Shown in pieces: positions 5,225-6,155 of a DNA stretch of 6,155 nt. Where the stretch lies: assembly GCA_046717125.1 (NCBI GenBank), contig JBKJVQ010000050.1:1-6155 (forward strand), written 5' to 3'. The notes beneath the pieces were generated by a model. It searched no databases and was not told the origin of the DNA. It saw only the letters and a list, made by a program, of their open reading frames with translations. A program made the position numbers and the translations under genes. Source of the DNA: JBKJVQ01 sp046717125. Its GTDB lineage: Bacteria > Pseudomonadota > Alphaproteobacteria > Rhizobiales > Methyloligellaceae. Each line of letters starts with the position of its first letter. Within the stretch, counting starts at the first letter, position 1.

Positions 5225-6155
5225 CGACGGCCGCCCAGTCCGCGAGCGATGTCGCGCTGTTCCTCGACATGATGGCGGCAGAACGCGGCGCAGCGGCCAA
5301 CACGCTTGTCGCCTATGGGCGCGATCTCGCCGATCTCAGTGGATCACTAGCCGCAAAGGGCCATTCGACGCGCGATGCGTCCGTCCGCGACTTGCGGCGC
5401 TGGCTGGAGGCGCTGACGGCGCGCAAGCTTGCGGCGAGTTCGCGGGCGCGCAAGCTCTCGGCGATGCGGCGTCTGTTCCGCTTCCTCATGGCCGAAGGAT
5501 TGCGGCAGGACGATCCAAGTGCAGGCCTTGACGGTCCAAAGCGGGGCCGGCCGCTACCGAAGACGCTGACGATCGACGAAGTCGACCGCGTTCTCGCTGT
5601 TGCCCATGCACAGGCGAACGCCGGGCAGGGGGAGTCTCCGCGGGCGCTGCGGCTCGTGTGCCTCCTCGAAATGCTTTACGCGACCGGCATGCGCGTGAGC
5701 GAGCTTGTCACGCTGCCACGCAACGCGGCGAACGCCGATGCACGCATCCTGAACATTCGTGGCAAGGGCGGACGCGAGCGGATCGTGCCGCTGAACGACG
5801 CCGCGCGTGCTGCGCTCGCCCGCTATCTGGAGGCCCGCGACAAGGCGCTTCCCGGTACGAAGCATCTGTTTTCGTCGCGCGGCAAAGAGGGGCATCTGAC
5901 GCGCCAGCGGCTCGGGCAGGAACTGAAGCGGATCGGCGAGCTGGCAAATGTCGATCCGGCGAAACTCTCTCCGCATGTGCTCCGCCACGCCTTCGCCAGC
6001 CATCTTCTTGGCGGCGGTGCCGACTTGCGCGCCGTACAGCAATTGCTTGGTCACGCAGACATCTCCACGACGCAGATCTACACGCATGTGCTGGAAGATC
6101 GGCTGCGCTCGCTTGTCGAGATGCATCACCCCTTGTCCGACCGGAATGCCGGCGG
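5221..6155 (+). CDS. xerD: Site-specific tyrosine recombinase XerD, 3' end cut by the window
   Basis: XerD acts with XerC at the dif site to resolve chromosome dimers, under FtsK control at the septum. GTG 5221 is the only usable start: an in-frame TGA lies at 5203-5205, and the next Met (residues 17-18) falls inside the conserved FLDMMAAERG. The GTG overlaps the previous stop as GTGA, indicating coupling. Residues 8 to about 97 form the N-terminal core-binding domain (NTLVAYGRDL, LRRWLEAL, RLFRFLMAEG) and about 118 to 300 the catalytic domain. All catalytic residues are present: R158 (ATGMRVSEL), K182 (GKGGRERIVPL), H252 and R255 (SPHVLRHAFASHLL), H278 (LLGHADISTTQIY) and nucleophile Y287. 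The ending LVEMHHPLSD is typical of XerD rather than XerC. At 311 residues without a stop, only the last few residues are probably missing. Confidence 0.95.
   Translation, partial: MTTAAQSASDVALFLDMMAAERGAAANTLVAYGRDLADLSGSLAAKGHSTRDASVRDLRRWLEALTARKLAASSRARKLSAMRRLFRFLMAEGLRQDDPSAGLDGPKRGRPLPKTLTIDEVDRVLAVAHAQANAGQGESPRALRLVCLLEMLYATGMRVSELVTLPRNAANADARILNIRGKGGRERIVPLNDAARAALARYLEARDKALPGTKHLFSSRGKEGHLTRQRLGQELKRIGELANVDPAKLSPHVLRHAFASHLLGGGADLRAVQQLLGHADISTTQIYTHVLEDRLRSLVEMHHPLSDRNAG

Noticed and set aside
5554..6129. 191-codon open frame antisense to xerD
   Set aside because: The opposite strand encodes XerD with every catalytic residue intact; the antisense frame is a by-product of high-GC codon use and has no recognisable domain.

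Overview
The window is GC-rich, densely coding DNA with heavy G/C bias at third codon positions. It carries aroB and aroK divergent from a gene cluster ending in xerD. From memory, that pairing is typical of alphaproteobacteria of the Hyphomicrobiales (Rhizobiales), so such a chromosome is the best guess; the genus cannot be told from here.

Layout, left to right. (1) Positions 3-503, plus strand: the 3' end of an unrecognised gene with a long disordered Pro/Ala-rich tail. (2) Positions 513-1116, minus strand: an invasion-associated locus B (IalB) family gene, broken by an in-frame TAG and by a frameshift. (3) Positions 1113-1208, minus strand: a previously untracked 31-codon ORF whose stop overlaps the ialB-like start as ATGA. 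(4) Positions 1216-1271: a stem-loop that looks like the terminator of the aro operon. (5) Positions 1291-3152, minus strand: aroK then aroB, overlapping by ATGA, with all diagnostic residues intact. (6) Positions 3153-3240: a short divergent promoter region. (7) Positions 3241-6155, plus strand: a compact operon of three overlapping genes. These are a 48-residue single-helix membrane protein, a large exported protein of unknown function (about 623 residues) and xerD, which runs off the right end just before its expected stop.

aroK and aroB give two enzymes of the shikimate pathway. xerD encodes the tyrosine recombinase that resolves chromosome dimers. The two new pieces in the xerD operon are envelope proteins: a membrane peptide and a secreted alpha-helical protein with a Pro/Asp-rich linker. 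The most notable point is the start of the large protein. No ATG, GTG or TTG is suitably placed, but an ATC codon sits 7 nt after a perfect AAGGAG and would give a textbook signal peptide.

No mobile elements, CRISPR arrays, tRNA or rRNA genes were seen. The window is mostly core-genome sequence; its unusual content is the two small ORFs, the uncharacterised exported protein with its odd start, and the decaying IalB gene.
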